A stretch of DNA of 64,000 nucleotides from positions 558,001-622,000 of the forward strand of contig NZ_JBHUJS010000001.1 in the NCBI RefSeq assembly GCF_042683405.1, given 5' to 3'. The notes beneath the pieces are model-generated. The model saw only the letters and a list, made by a program, of their open reading frames with translations. It was not told the origin of the DNA and did no database searches. Each line of letters opens with the position of its first letter. Position 1 is the first letter of the stretch. A program made the translations under genes and the position numbers. Of the stretch, positions 32,149 to 40,271 are shown piece after piece. This DNA is from Telluria sp042683405. GTDB taxonomy: Bacteria > Pseudomonadota > Gammaproteobacteria > Burkholderiales > Burkholderiaceae_D.

Positions 32149-34254
32149 ATGGCACGCACTACCCCCATTGAGCGCTACCGCAACATCGGTATCTCCGCTC
32201 ACATCGACGCCGGTAAGACCACCACCACCGAGCGCATCCTGTTCTACACCGGCGTGAACCACAAGATCGGTGAAGTGCACGATGGCGCCGCTACCATGGA
32301 CTGGATGGAGCAGGAACAAGAGCGCGGCATCACGATTACCTCGGCTGCGACGACCTGCTTCTGGAAGGGCATGGCGAACAACTTCGAGCCGCACCGCTTC
32401 AACATCATCGATACCCCGGGCCACGTCGACTTCACCATCGAAGTGGAACGTTCGATGCGCGTGCTGGACGGCGCCTGCATGGTTTACTGCGCAGTCGGCG
32501 GCGTGCAGCCACAGTCGGAAACCGTGTGGCGCCAGGCTAACAAGTACAAGGTCCCACGTCTTGCGTTCGTCAACAAGATGGACCGTACCGGCGCGAACTT
32601 CTTCAAGGTCTACGACCAGATGCGCGCTCGCCTGAAGGCCAACCCGATCCCTCTGCAGATCCCGATCGGCGCCGAAGACAACTTCAAAGGCGTGGTCGAC
32701 CTGGTCAAGATGAAGGCGATCTACTGGGACGACGCGTCCCAGGGCATGAAGTTCGACTACCGCGACGTGCCGGCAGAACTGCTGGAAACCGCCAAGGAAT
32801 GGCGCGAGAAGCTGGTCGAAACCGCCGCTGAAGCGTCGGAAGAGCTGATGAACAAGTACCTTGAAGAAGGCGACCTGTCGGAAGCCGAGATCAAGAAGGC
32901 GCTGCGCGACCGTACCATCGCTTCGGAAATCGTTCCGATGATGTGCGGCACCGCATTCAAGAACAAGGGCGTGCAGGCAATGCTGGACGCGGTCATCGAA
33001 TACCTGCCGTCGCCAGTGGACATCCCACCGGTCTCGGGCACGGACGAAGACGACCAGCCGACCACCCGCAAGGCGTCGGACGACGAGAAGTTCGCTGCGC
33101 TGGCATTCAAGATCATGACCGACCCGTTCGTCGGCCAGCTGATCTTCTTCCGCGTCTATTCGGGCGTCATCAACTCGGGCGACACCGTCTTCAACCCGAT
33201 CAAGGGCAAGAAGGAACGCGTCGGCCGTATTCTGCAGATGCACGCGAACCAGCGCGAAGAAATCAAGGAAGTCCGCGCAGGCGACATCGCTGCAGCAGTC
33301 GGCCTGAAAGAAGCGACCACCGGCGAAACCCTGTGCGATCCTTCGGCACCGATCATCCTCGAAAAGATGGTGTTCCCTGAGCCGGTGATCCAGCAGGCAG
33401 TCGAGCCGAAGACCAAGGCCGACCAGGAAAAAATGGGCCTGGCGCTGAACCGCCTGGCACAGGAAGACCCGTCGTTCCGCGTGCGTACCGACGAAGAATC
33501 GGGCCAGACCATCATCGGTGGTATGGGCGAGCTGCACCTGGAAATTATCGTCGACCGCATGAAGCGCGAATTCGGCGTGGAAGCAACCGTCGGCAAGCCA
33601 CAGGTTGCGTACCGCGAAACCATCCGCAAGTCGGTCTCCGACGTGGAAGGCAAGTTCGTCAAGCAGTCGGGCGGCCGCGGCCAGTACGGCCACGCTGTCC
33701 TGACCATCGAACCGCAAGAGCCAGGCAAGGGCTTCGAGTTCATCGACGCGATCAAGGGCGGTGTGGTTCCACGCGAATACATCCCTGCAGTCGAGAAGGG
33801 CGTGCGCGAAACCCTGACCGCCGGCGTGCTGGCTGGTTACCCGGTCGTTGACGTCAAAGTCACCCTGACCTTCGGTTCGTACCACGACGTCGACTCGAAC
33901 GAAAACGCGTTCCGCATGGCGGGCTCGATGGCGTTCAAGGAAGGCTGCAAGCGCGCGAACCCGGTCATCCTCGAGCCGATGATGTCGGTCGAAGTGGAGA
34001 CCCCGGAAGACTACGCCGGTAACGTGATGGGCGACCTGTCGTCCCGCCGCGGTATGGTGCAGGGCATGGACGAAATCCCAGGCGGCGGCGGCAAGATCAT
34101 CAAGGCCGAAGTACCGCTGTCCGAAATGTTTGGTTACTCGACCACGCTGCGTTCCGCAACGCAGGGCCGTGCAACCTACACGATGGAATTCAAGCACTAC
34201 GCTGAAGCGCCTAAGCACGTGATCGACGCGATCGTCACCGCAAAAGCTAAGTAA
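32149..34254 (+). CDS. fusA: Elongation factor G
   Basis: 701 residues. GTPase motifs are AHIDAGKTTTTER (P-loop), DTPGHVDF (G3) and NKMDRTGA (G4); the domain IV tip lies in SGGRGQYGHAVLTIEP. It drives translocation of tRNA and mRNA on the ribosome. The 116-bp gap after rpsG contains a TTGGCC/GGCCAG stem. A single fusA copy is in the window. Confidence 0.99.
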   Translation: MARTTPIERYRNIGISAHIDAGKTTTTERILFYTGVNHKIGEVHDGAATMDWMEQEQERGITITSAATTCFWKGMANNFEPHRFNIIDTPGHVDFTIEVERSMRVLDGACMVYCAVGGVQPQSETVWRQANKYKVPRLAFVNKMDRTGANFFKVYDQMRARLKANPIPLQIPIGAEDNFKGVVDLVKMKAIYWDDASQGMKFDYRDVPAELLETAKEWREKLVETAAEASEELMNKYLEEGDLSEAEIKKALRDRTIASEIVPMMCGTAFKNKGVQAMLDAVIEYLPSPVDIPPVSGTDEDDQPTTRKASDDEKFAALAFKIMTDPFVGQLIFFRVYSGVINSGDTVFNPIKGKKERVGRILQMHANQREEIKEVRAGDIAAAVGLKEATTGETLCDPSAPIILEKMVFPEPVIQQAVEPKTKADQEKMGLALNRLAQEDPSFRVRTDEESGQTIIGGMGELHLEIIVDRMKREFGVEATVGKPQVAYRETIRKSVSDVEGKFVKQSGGRGQYGHAVLTIEPQEPGKGFEFIDAIKGGVVPREYIPAVEKGVRETLTAGVLAGYPVVDVKVTLTFGSYHDVDSNENAFRMAGSMAFKEGCKRANPVILEPMMSVEVETPEDYAGNVMGDLSSRRGMVQGMDEIPGGGGKIIKAEVPLSEMFGYSTTLRSATQGRATYTMEFKHYAEAPKHVIDAIVTAKAK

Positions 34255-34272
34255 TACACATCCTTAGCGGAA

Positions 34273-34296
34273 GGGGCGGGCCGCGAGGCTCGCCCC
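34273..34296 (+). terminator. Hairpin between fusA and tuf (attenuator-like)
   Basis: GGGGCGGGCC and GGCTCGCCCC form a 10-bp stem with one G-U pair and a GCGA tetraloop, 18 nt after fusA. There is no T-tract, so RNA stabilisation or processing is as likely as termination. Confidence 0.45.
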
Positions 34297-34341
34297 CGAA
34301 GCAAGTAATTAGTAAAATCGCTCTTTTTAAGGAAGATTGAA

Positions 34342-35532
34342 ATGGCAAAAGAAAAGTTCGAGCGGACTAAACCGCACGTGAACGTTGGCACCATCGGTCA
34401 CGTCGACCACGGCAAGACCACCCTGACCGCTGCGATCGCAACCGTCCTGTCGAAGAAGTTCGGCGGCGAAGCTAAAGCATACGACCAGATCGACGCTGCT
34501 CCGGAAGAAAAAGCACGCGGCATCACCATCAACACCGCGCACGTCGAGTACGAGACCGCAAACCGTCACTACGCTCACGTTGACTGCCCAGGCCACGCCG
34601 ACTACATCAAGAACATGATTACCGGTGCAGCGCAGATGGACGGCGCGATCCTGGTTTGCTCCGCAGCTGACGGCCCAATGCCACAGACCCGCGAGCACAT
34701 CCTGCTGGCACGCCAGGTTGGCGTTCCATACATCATCGTGTTCCTGAACAAGTGCGACCTGGTCGACGACGCAGAACTGCTGGAACTGGTCGAAATGGAA
34801 GTCCGCGAACTCCTGTCGAAGTACGAGTTCCCAGGCGACGACCTGCCGATCGTCAAAGGTTCGGCACGTATGGCGCTGGACGGCGACACCGGCCCACTGG
34901 GCGAACAGGCGATCATGCAGCTGGCTGAAGCCCTGGACACCTACATCCCGACCCCAGAGCGCGCAGTTGACGGCACCTTCCTGATGCCAGTGGAAGACGT
35001 GTTCTCGATCTCGGGCCGCGGTACCGTGGTGACCGGCCGTGTTGAGCGTGGCGTGATCAAGGTCGGCGAAGAAATCGAAATCGTCGGTATCGTTGACACC
35101 GTCAAGACCACCTGCACCGGCGTGGAAATGTTCCGCAAGCTGCTGGACCAGGGTCAAGCTGGCGACAACGTCGGCCTGCTGCTGCGCGGTACCAAGCGTG
35201 AAGACGTCCAGCGTGGTCAGGTTCTGGCAAAGCCAGGCTCGATCAAGCCGCACAACCACTTCACCGGTGAGATCTACGTCCTGTCGAAAGACGAAGGCGG
35301 CCGTCACACCCCGTTCTTCAACAACTACCGTCCACAGTTCTACTTCCGTACGACTGACGTGACCGGCTCGATCGAGCTGCCAGCAGACAAAGAAATGGTC
35401 ATGCCAGGCGACAACGTGTCGATCACCGTCAAGCTGATCAGCCCGATCGCGATGGAAGAAGGTCTGCGCTTCGCAATCCGCGAAGGCGGCCGTACCGTCG
35501 GCGCAGGCGTTGTTGCAAAGATCATCGCTTAA
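34342..35532 (+). CDS. tuf: Elongation factor Tu
   Basis: 396 residues. P-loop GHVDHGKTTLTAA, G3 DCPGHADY, G4 NKCD, and domain II/III landmarks RPQFYFRTTDVTG and REGGRTVGAGVV. It delivers aminoacyl-tRNA to the A site. The gene strongly prefers translationally optimal codons. Many betaproteobacteria have a second tuf copy elsewhere; only one lies here. Confidence 0.99.
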   Translation: MAKEKFERTKPHVNVGTIGHVDHGKTTLTAAIATVLSKKFGGEAKAYDQIDAAPEEKARGITINTAHVEYETANRHYAHVDCPGHADYIKNMITGAAQMDGAILVCSAADGPMPQTREHILLARQVGVPYIIVFLNKCDLVDDAELLELVEMEVRELLSKYEFPGDDLPIVKGSARMALDGDTGPLGEQAIMQLAEALDTYIPTPERAVDGTFLMPVEDVFSISGRGTVVTGRVERGVIKVGEEIEIVGIVDTVKTTCTGVEMFRKLLDQGQAGDNVGLLLRGTKREDVQRGQVLAKPGSIKPHNHFTGEIYVLSKDEGGRHTPFFNNYRPQFYFRTTDVTGSIELPADKEMVMPGDNVSITVKLISPIAMEEGLRFAIREGGRTVGAGVVAKIIA

Positions 35533-35561
35533 TTAATTTAAGCCCGATCTGAACAAAGGCG

Positions 35562-35595
35562 GGGGGAACAGGTTATACTGTGCCCCCTGCTTTTT
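35562..35595 (+). terminator. Terminator-like hairpin between tuf and rpsJ
   Basis: GGGGG, a one-base mismatch, ACAG, a 6-nt loop, CTGT, mismatch, CCCCC, followed by TGCTTTTTG. It stands 30 nt after tuf and 80 nt before rpsJ and could partly terminate transcription after the very highly expressed tuf gene. Confidence 0.5.
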
Positions 35596-35674
35596 GTTGA
35601 GCAGTAGCAGTCGTAGTACCTTATTCATATTGCCGGCACCCTTTCGGTCCGGTTCGCTCTTTTAAGGAAATACC

Positions 35675-35992
35675 ATGTCCGCACCAAACCAGAAAATCCG
35701 CATTCGCCTGAAAGCGTTCGACTACAAGCTGATCGACCAGTCCGCACTGGAAATCGTCGAGACCGCGAAGCGCACCGGCGCCGTCGTCAAGGGCCCAGTC
35801 CCACTGCCAACCCGCATCCAGCGTTTTGACGTGCTGCGTTCCCCGCACGTGAACAAGACCTCGCGCGACCAGTTCGAAATCCGTACGCACCAGCGTCTGA
35901 TGGACATCGTGGACCCAACGGACAAGACCGTTGACGCGCTGATGAAGCTGGACCTGCCAGCTGGCGTAGACGTCGAAATCAAACTGCAATAA
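35675..35992 (+). CDS. rpsJ: 30S ribosomal protein S10
   Basis: 105 residues (E. coli 103), MSAPNQKIRIRLKAFDYKLIDQSALEIVETAKRTGA. S10 is a 30S head protein and, as NusE, part of antitermination complexes. It normally heads the S10 operon directly before rplC; here a terminator follows within 30 nt and rplC lies about 10.7 kb away. Confidence 0.99.
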   Translation: MSAPNQKIRIRLKAFDYKLIDQSALEIVETAKRTGAVVKGPVPLPTRIQRFDVLRSPHVNKTSRDQFEIRTHQRLMDIVDPTDKTVDALMKLDLPAGVDVEIKLQ

Positions 35993-36021
35993 TCCGACGC
36001 GGGCCGCGCGCCCGCATCGCG

Positions 36022-36060
36022 AAAAAGCCGGAGCCGCTCACGCGCCTCCGGCTTTTTCTT
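36022..36060 (+). terminator. Rho-independent terminator after rpsJ
   Basis: AAAAAGCCGGAG and CTCCGGCTTTTT form a 12-bp stem with a 12-nt loop, ending in a T-rich tract (36053-36060). It closes the str block and detaches rpsJ from rplC. Confidence 0.9.
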
Positions 36061-36068
36061 TTTGCGTA

Positions 36069-36105
36069 TGGGGACTGTCCCCAGCGGGGACCGTCCCCAG
36101 CTTTG
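36069..36105. repeat. GGGGACNGTCCCC palindrome pair
   Basis: GGGGACTGTCCCC, 3 bp, GGGGACCGTCCCC and AGCTTT: the same layout as the arms at 30624-30717. Confidence 0.85.
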
Positions 36106-36106
36106 T

Positions 36107-36141
36107 TGGCGGAATCGCCCCATTTATGACCGTTTCCGCCA
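36107..36141. repeat. GGCGGAATC-family inverted repeat (diverged copy)
   Basis: TGGCGGAA and TTCCGCCA arms with a 19-nt centre; a decayed relative of 19059-19095 and 27403-27449. Confidence 0.6.
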
Positions 36142-36150
36142 TCTCCCGTC

Positions 36151-36182
36151 GTCCCCGCGCATGCGGGGACCCATACTGAGCG
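36151..36182. repeat. GTCCCCGC/GCGGGGAC dispersed repeat
   Basis: An 8-bp stem with a GCAT loop followed by CCATACTGAGCG. The form resembles a dispersed intergenic repeat familiar from many proteobacterial genomes (from memory, not searched). Confidence 0.55.
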
Positions 36183-36328
36183 TCCCCCACTTTTCACGCC
36201 GGCTCAGCGCACAAGAAATTGCGCTCTCGTAAGAATCAATCCCTGCCGTTCGTCTAGATTGGCGGTTCCCCCATCCACTACCCCGACGGCTGGAGTTGTG
36301 ACACCCGAGAGCAAAGGAGACCGCAAAC

Positions 36329-37357
36329 ATGCCACGTTTTTTGCCCGCAGCCGTGCTGGCATCGCTGTGCGTACTTCTCCTCCTGCGCAGCGGCGACGTT
36401 CGCTCGGCGAATATCGGGGATGGAAACCCCGACATCAAGCTACGTCCCCCGACCAAGCGGCGTGACTTGGGCACCGTCCCTTGCAGCCATCTGCAAAAGA
36501 GGGTAACGGGACGGATCAGCAATCAGCCACGAGACGCAATGGCCGTATTCCAGCTGCTGCGCGATGCAAACGACGACAGCACCTTAAAGCTATTCGAGGT
36601 GTTGCCCGATGAGTTTATGTGGTGGATGCGGTCTCTCGGCGAGGTTTCGATGTTCTCCCTTGGCGTCGCTACCCACGAAACCGCGCACGCATTCTGGGAC
36701 ATCGCCTATCGATGTGGCAGTCCTCTGCAATATTACTTTCGAGGGAGCGGCTGGCCTGTCGAGAGAGCGCTCACCTGGACCGCCAATTATTCAATCGTGG
36801 CGGCCGGCATACCCCGGCAGTTCAAGCAAGCCAGGCCCGGGAATCGCTACCAGCATTACATAGAAGGGAGCCGGGAGCATTTCGCGAACGATCTGTCCGT
36901 TCTGTTGAGCGAGTTAAACGCATATGTCGAGACGGCCAACTTGGAGATAAAGCTGGCGCGCACAAAGCTATTTCCATCGCATCGACCGGATGGGCCAATC
37001 TCGATCAACTCGAATGTCGGTGGAAGCGCGGACTTCATGCTCTTCACGCTTGCCTACCTCCACGCGTTGAAATCGACCGATCCCGATGGGTTTCAGGCGC
37101 TCAAAGGGCTTCCTTTGTTCCAGGCTCACTTGCAAAGGCTGTGGACTTCCTCGGAGGAGATGCTGTGCAGGGCGTCAGCATACAGCGACCGGGCCGGCGG
37201 GGTTCTCAGCATCCCATCGGACGCCCTGAGTCACATCTACCAATCAGGTTTCGCCTCCATCCTGCACGACCTGAACGTCAAGTATGCCGCGGAAGATTCC
37301 TGTCTTCGCTTCTATTGGACGTCCGCCCCTGCAAAGCCAGCATTGTTGACGAAATAA
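36329..37357 (+). CDS. Putative exported HEXXH metalloprotease, family unrecognised
   Basis: 342 residues with a signal peptide (about 1-27, LLLLRSGDVRSA). H116-E-T-A-H120 in SLGVATHETAHAFWDIAYRCG is a zinc-protease HEXXH motif. Downstream, HYIEGSREHFANDLSVLLSELNAYVETANLEIK (about 171-204) offers acidic candidates for a third ligand, as in gluzincins. I do not recognise the family. Base composition and codon use look less GC-rich than the neighbours (AT-rich third positions), hinting at acquisition. It sits first in the stretch between rpsJ and rplC, 23 bp before creB, in the same direction. Confidence 0.6.
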   Translation: MPRFLPAAVLASLCVLLLLRSGDVRSANIGDGNPDIKLRPPTKRRDLGTVPCSHLQKRVTGRISNQPRDAMAVFQLLRDANDDSTLKLFEVLPDEFMWWMRSLGEVSMFSLGVATHETAHAFWDIAYRCGSPLQYYFRGSGWPVERALTWTANYSIVAAGIPRQFKQARPGNRYQHYIEGSREHFANDLSVLLSELNAYVETANLEIKLARTKLFPSHRPDGPISINSNVGGSADFMLFTLAYLHALKSTDPDGFQALKGLPLFQAHLQRLWTSSEEMLCRASAYSDRAGGVLSIPSDALSHIYQSGFASILHDLNVKYAAEDSCLRFYWTSAPAKPALLTK

Positions 37358-37380
37358 AGAGGTGCGCTGATACTGCCGGG

Positions 37381-38091
37381 ATGATTCCGCCCGCATCCCG
37401 CACCATCCTGATCGTCGAAGACGAACCGGCTATCGCCGACAGCCTGGCCTATGCGCTGCGCACCGATGGATTCGCGCCGGTCCACGTCACGCTCGGTGCC
37501 GATGCGCTCAAGGTGCTGCAGGGTGAGAAATCAGATGTCGCCCTGGCGATCCTCGACGTCGGCCTGCCTGACATCAGCGGCTTCGAGCTATGCCGCCAGA
37601 TCCGCCAGTTCTCGGACATCCCCGTCATCTTCCTGACAGCACGTAACGAAGAGGTGGACCGCATCGTCGGGCTGGAGATCGGCGCCGACGACTACGTTAC
37701 CAAGCCGTTCTCGCCGCGTGAGCTGGTGGCGCGCGTGCGGGTGGTGCTGCGCCGCCTCGCTCCGCGCCCGGTGGCCGGGAATGGTGCCGCCGCGCCTGCC
37801 GTCAACGGCTTTGAAGTCCGCGCTGCGGAAGCGCGCATCCTGTACCGTGGCAGGCCGCTTGACCTCACCCGCTACGAATACCTGCTGCTCAAGACGCTGG
37901 CGGAGAACCCGCACCATGTGTTCTCGCGCGCGCACCTGATGGACCGCGTGTGGACCGACGCGCCCGACACGCTGGACCGCACCGTCGATGCGCACATCAA
38001 GTCGCTGCGCGCCAAGCTGCGCGCGGTAGACGAAACGTCCGACCCGATCAAGACGCACCGGGGCCTCGGCTACAGCGTGGTTCCCGAATGA
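37381..38091 (+). CDS. creB: Response regulator CreB (OmpR/PhoB family)
   Basis: 236 residues. Receiver: ILIVEDEPAIADSLAYAL, phospho-acceptor Asp in LAILDVGLPDISG, TAR switch residue and KPFSPRELVARV. C-terminal winged helix: RYEYLLLKTLAENPHHVFSRAHLMDRVWTDAPDTLDRTVDAHIKSLRAKL. With the creC-type kinase and creD downstream, CreB is the best assignment. The stop overlaps the creC start (ATGA). Confidence 0.88.
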   Translation: MIPPASRTILIVEDEPAIADSLAYALRTDGFAPVHVTLGADALKVLQGEKSDVALAILDVGLPDISGFELCRQIRQFSDIPVIFLTARNEEVDRIVGLEIGADDYVTKPFSPRELVARVRVVLRRLAPRPVAGNGAAAPAVNGFEVRAAEARILYRGRPLDLTRYEYLLLKTLAENPHHVFSRAHLMDRVWTDAPDTLDRTVDAHIKSLRAKLRAVDETSDPIKTHRGLGYSVVPE

Positions 38092-39506
38092 AGATCGGGC
38101 TGCGGATCCTGCTCGGCTACTTCCTGATCGTGGGATTGGCCGCGTGGTTCCTCATGAACGTATTTGTCGAACAGGTGAAGCCCGGCGTGCGTTCGACGCT
38201 CGAGAACACGCTGAACGACACCGCCAACCTGCTCGCCGTGATGGTCAGCGAAGACGTGAAGCAGGGCGCTGGGAACTCCGCGCTCCTCAAGCGGATGCAG
38301 GCGTACGCGCAGCGCGGCATCAACGCGCGCATCCACGACGTCACCAAGACCACGCTCGACTACCGCGTCTACATGACCGATGCGCGTGGCATCGTGATCT
38401 TCGATTCGCAGGGCGAGGCCGTAGGCAAGGACTACTCGCGCTGGAACGATGTGTACCTGACGCTGCGCGGCCGCTACGGCGCACGCAGCACGCGCTCCAA
38501 TCCGGACGACGAAATGAGTACCGTGATGCACGTCGCCGCGCCCATCAAGGACGGCGACAGGATCATCGGCGTGCTCACGGTCGCCAAGCCCAACGCCACC
38601 GTGCAGCCTTTCATCGAACGCAGCCAGCGCCAGATCCGCAATTACGGCTGGATCCTGCTCGGGCTGTCGCTCCTCATCGGCATCGTGTTCACGCTGTGGC
38701 TCGTCATGAGCCTGCGCAAGCTGGCGCGTTACGCGGCCGACGTGGAGGCGGGGAAGAAGGTCGCGCTGCCCAAACTCGGCAACAACGAGATCGGCCGCCT
38801 TGGCCGCGCGCTCGACGCCATGCGCCACAAGCTCGAAGGAAAGGAGTACGTGGAAGAGTTGATGCACACGCTGGCCCATGAGCTCAAGAGCCCGATCGCG
38901 GCGATCCAGGCGTCAGCCGAGCTGCTGGACGAAGACATGCCGGCGCAGGAGCGCCACCGCTTCCTGGCGAACATCCGCGAACAGAATATGCGCCAGCGCC
39001 AGCTGATCGACCGCCTGCTCGCGCTGGTGCGGGTGGAGAAGCAACAGCGCCTCGCGGTCACGGAGCGCATCGAGGTTCGCACCTTGCTCGGACGGGTGCT
39101 GGAAGATGCGCGCCCCAGGCTCGATGCCGGAGGAGTGAAGGTCGATGTCGAGATCGAGGACTTCCAGGTGGAGGGCGACCCGCTGATGCTGCGCCAGGCG
39201 CTCGACAACCTGCTCGACAACGCGATCGATTTCTCGCCCGCGGGCAGTTCCGTCCAGGTCGCGGCCCGTATTTACGGTGCCGGTGGCCTGATCGAGATTG
39301 CCGATCGCGGACCGGGCATCCCCGAGTATGCCGGGAGCCGCATCTTCGAGCGCTTCTACTCGCTACCCCGGGCCAACGGCGTAAAGAGCACCGGCCTGGG
39401 CCTCCCGTTCGTGCGTGAGGTCTGCACGCTGCACGGCGGATCCGTTGAAGTAAGCAACGCACCTGGCGTTGGCGCGCGGTCCACCGTGATCCTGCCGCGC
39501 GCATGA
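38088..39506 (+). CDS. creC: Sensor histidine kinase CreC
   Basis: 472 residues. Helix about 7-25 (LLGYFLIVGLAAWFLMNVFVE), a ~165-residue periplasmic sensor with the CreC-type segment DYRVYMTDARGIVIFDSQGEAVGKDYSRWND, a second helix (WILLGLSLLIGIVFTLWLVM), HAMP, HisKA with phospho-His in MHTLAHELKSPIAAIQ, and HATPase motifs LDNLLDNAIDFSP, IADRGPGIP and GLGLPFV. CreBC responds to metabolic and cell-wall stress and in several genera to PBP inhibition by beta-lactams. Confidence 0.9.
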   Translation: MKIGLRILLGYFLIVGLAAWFLMNVFVEQVKPGVRSTLENTLNDTANLLAVMVSEDVKQGAGNSALLKRMQAYAQRGINARIHDVTKTTLDYRVYMTDARGIVIFDSQGEAVGKDYSRWNDVYLTLRGRYGARSTRSNPDDEMSTVMHVAAPIKDGDRIIGVLTVAKPNATVQPFIERSQRQIRNYGWILLGLSLLIGIVFTLWLVMSLRKLARYAADVEAGKKVALPKLGNNEIGRLGRALDAMRHKLEGKEYVEELMHTLAHELKSPIAAIQASAELLDEDMPAQERHRFLANIREQNMRQRQLIDRLLALVRVEKQQRLAVTERIEVRTLLGRVLEDARPRLDAGGVKVDVEIEDFQVEGDPLMLRQALDNLLDNAIDFSPAGSSVQVAARIYGAGGLIEIADRGPGIPEYAGSRIFERFYSLPRANGVKSTGLGLPFVREVCTLHGGSVEVSNAPGVGARSTVILPRA

Positions 39507-39529
39507 CGCCGTCAAACTGGAGATAGCAC

Positions 39530-40189
39530 ATGTCACTGGCACTCTATGGTCATCCGTTTTCCTCGTACACTCAAAAGGTGCTGCTCGCACTCTACGAAAA
39601 TGACATACCGTTCGAATTTCGCCTCATCGCCCCCGATACGCCGCATCATGTGCAAGCATGGCTGGGGCAATGGCCGCTCCGGAAATTCCCCGTCCTGATG
39701 GACAAGGAGCGCAGCGTCGCCGAAACCAGCATCATCATCGAGTACCTTCAGCTTGCCCACCCTGGTCCCGTCGTCCTGCTGCCAACGGACCCGATGGCAG
39801 CGTTGGAGGTGCGGTTCCTCGACCGATTCTTCGACCTGCACGTCATGACTCCCGTCCAGCATGCTGTGACCGCAGCGATGACGGGCGACCCCGTCAAGCG
39901 CGAGGAAGGCCTTGCCTTCGCGCGGGCGAAACTCGATCTGGCCTACCAGTGGCTGGAAACGCGGCTGGGCACGGAGACGTGGTGCGCTGGCGAAGACTTC
40001 ACGATGGCGGACTGCGCCGCCGCTCCCTCCTTGTTCTATGCCGACTGGACGCACCCGATTCCGGCGTCCTGTCCCGTCCTGCGCGCCTTCCGGGCGCGCT
40101 TGCTGAACCGCCCCGCCTTTGCCCGGGCGGTCAACGAGGCGCGGCCGTATCGGCATCTGTTCCCGCTAGGGGCGCCGGACCGGGACTGA
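39530..40189 (+). CDS. Glutathione S-transferase family protein
   Basis: 219 residues. Thioredoxin-like N-terminal domain with YGHPFSSYTQKVLLALYE, cis-Pro segment RKFPVLMD and glutathione-binding AETSIIIEYL; an all-helical C-terminal domain contains the GST motif FTMADCAAAPSLFYADW. It lies between creC and creD in the same direction (23-bp gap after creC), which is not the enterobacterial creBCD order, so it may be a member of the CreB regulon. Confidence 0.92.
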   Translation: MSLALYGHPFSSYTQKVLLALYENDIPFEFRLIAPDTPHHVQAWLGQWPLRKFPVLMDKERSVAETSIIIEYLQLAHPGPVVLLPTDPMAALEVRFLDRFFDLHVMTPVQHAVTAAMTGDPVKREEGLAFARAKLDLAYQWLETRLGTETWCAGEDFTMADCAAAPSLFYADWTHPIPASCPVLRAFRARLLNRPAFARAVNEARPYRHLFPLGAPDRD

Positions 40190-40271
40190 TTGGCGTGCTG
40201 ACTTCACACTGACTGCATCGTCCGCGCACACGGGATTCCTACACTGGCGGCTCATCATCAAGGAGCTGCCA

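Larger units (their letters stand above)
35993..36328. other. Gene-free region after rpsJ: terminator and three repeats
   Basis: This stretch holds the rpsJ terminator, a GGGGACNGTCCCC pair (36069-36105), a GGCGGAATC inverted repeat (36107-36141) and a GTCCCCGC/GCGGGGAC hairpin followed by CCATACTGAGCG (36151-36182). The last reads WVPACAGTT on the opposite strand, a common translation of dispersed proteobacterial repeats. No gene is supported before 36329. Confidence 0.7.

Noticed and set aside
36124..36522. Minus-strand frame containing MGPRMRGDDGR-like peptide
   Set aside because: This peptide is the translation of a dispersed palindromic repeat, a common false gene call.
36619..37380. 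Long frame running from inside the HEXXH gene into creB
   Set aside because: The upstream part has no homology-like pattern and overlaps a better frame; creB starts at 37381.
40200..40220. CreB 'cre tag' before creD
   Set aside because: Only one TTCAC half-site is present; the second half at the right distance (TGCAT) has two mismatches, so it is not listed as a site.
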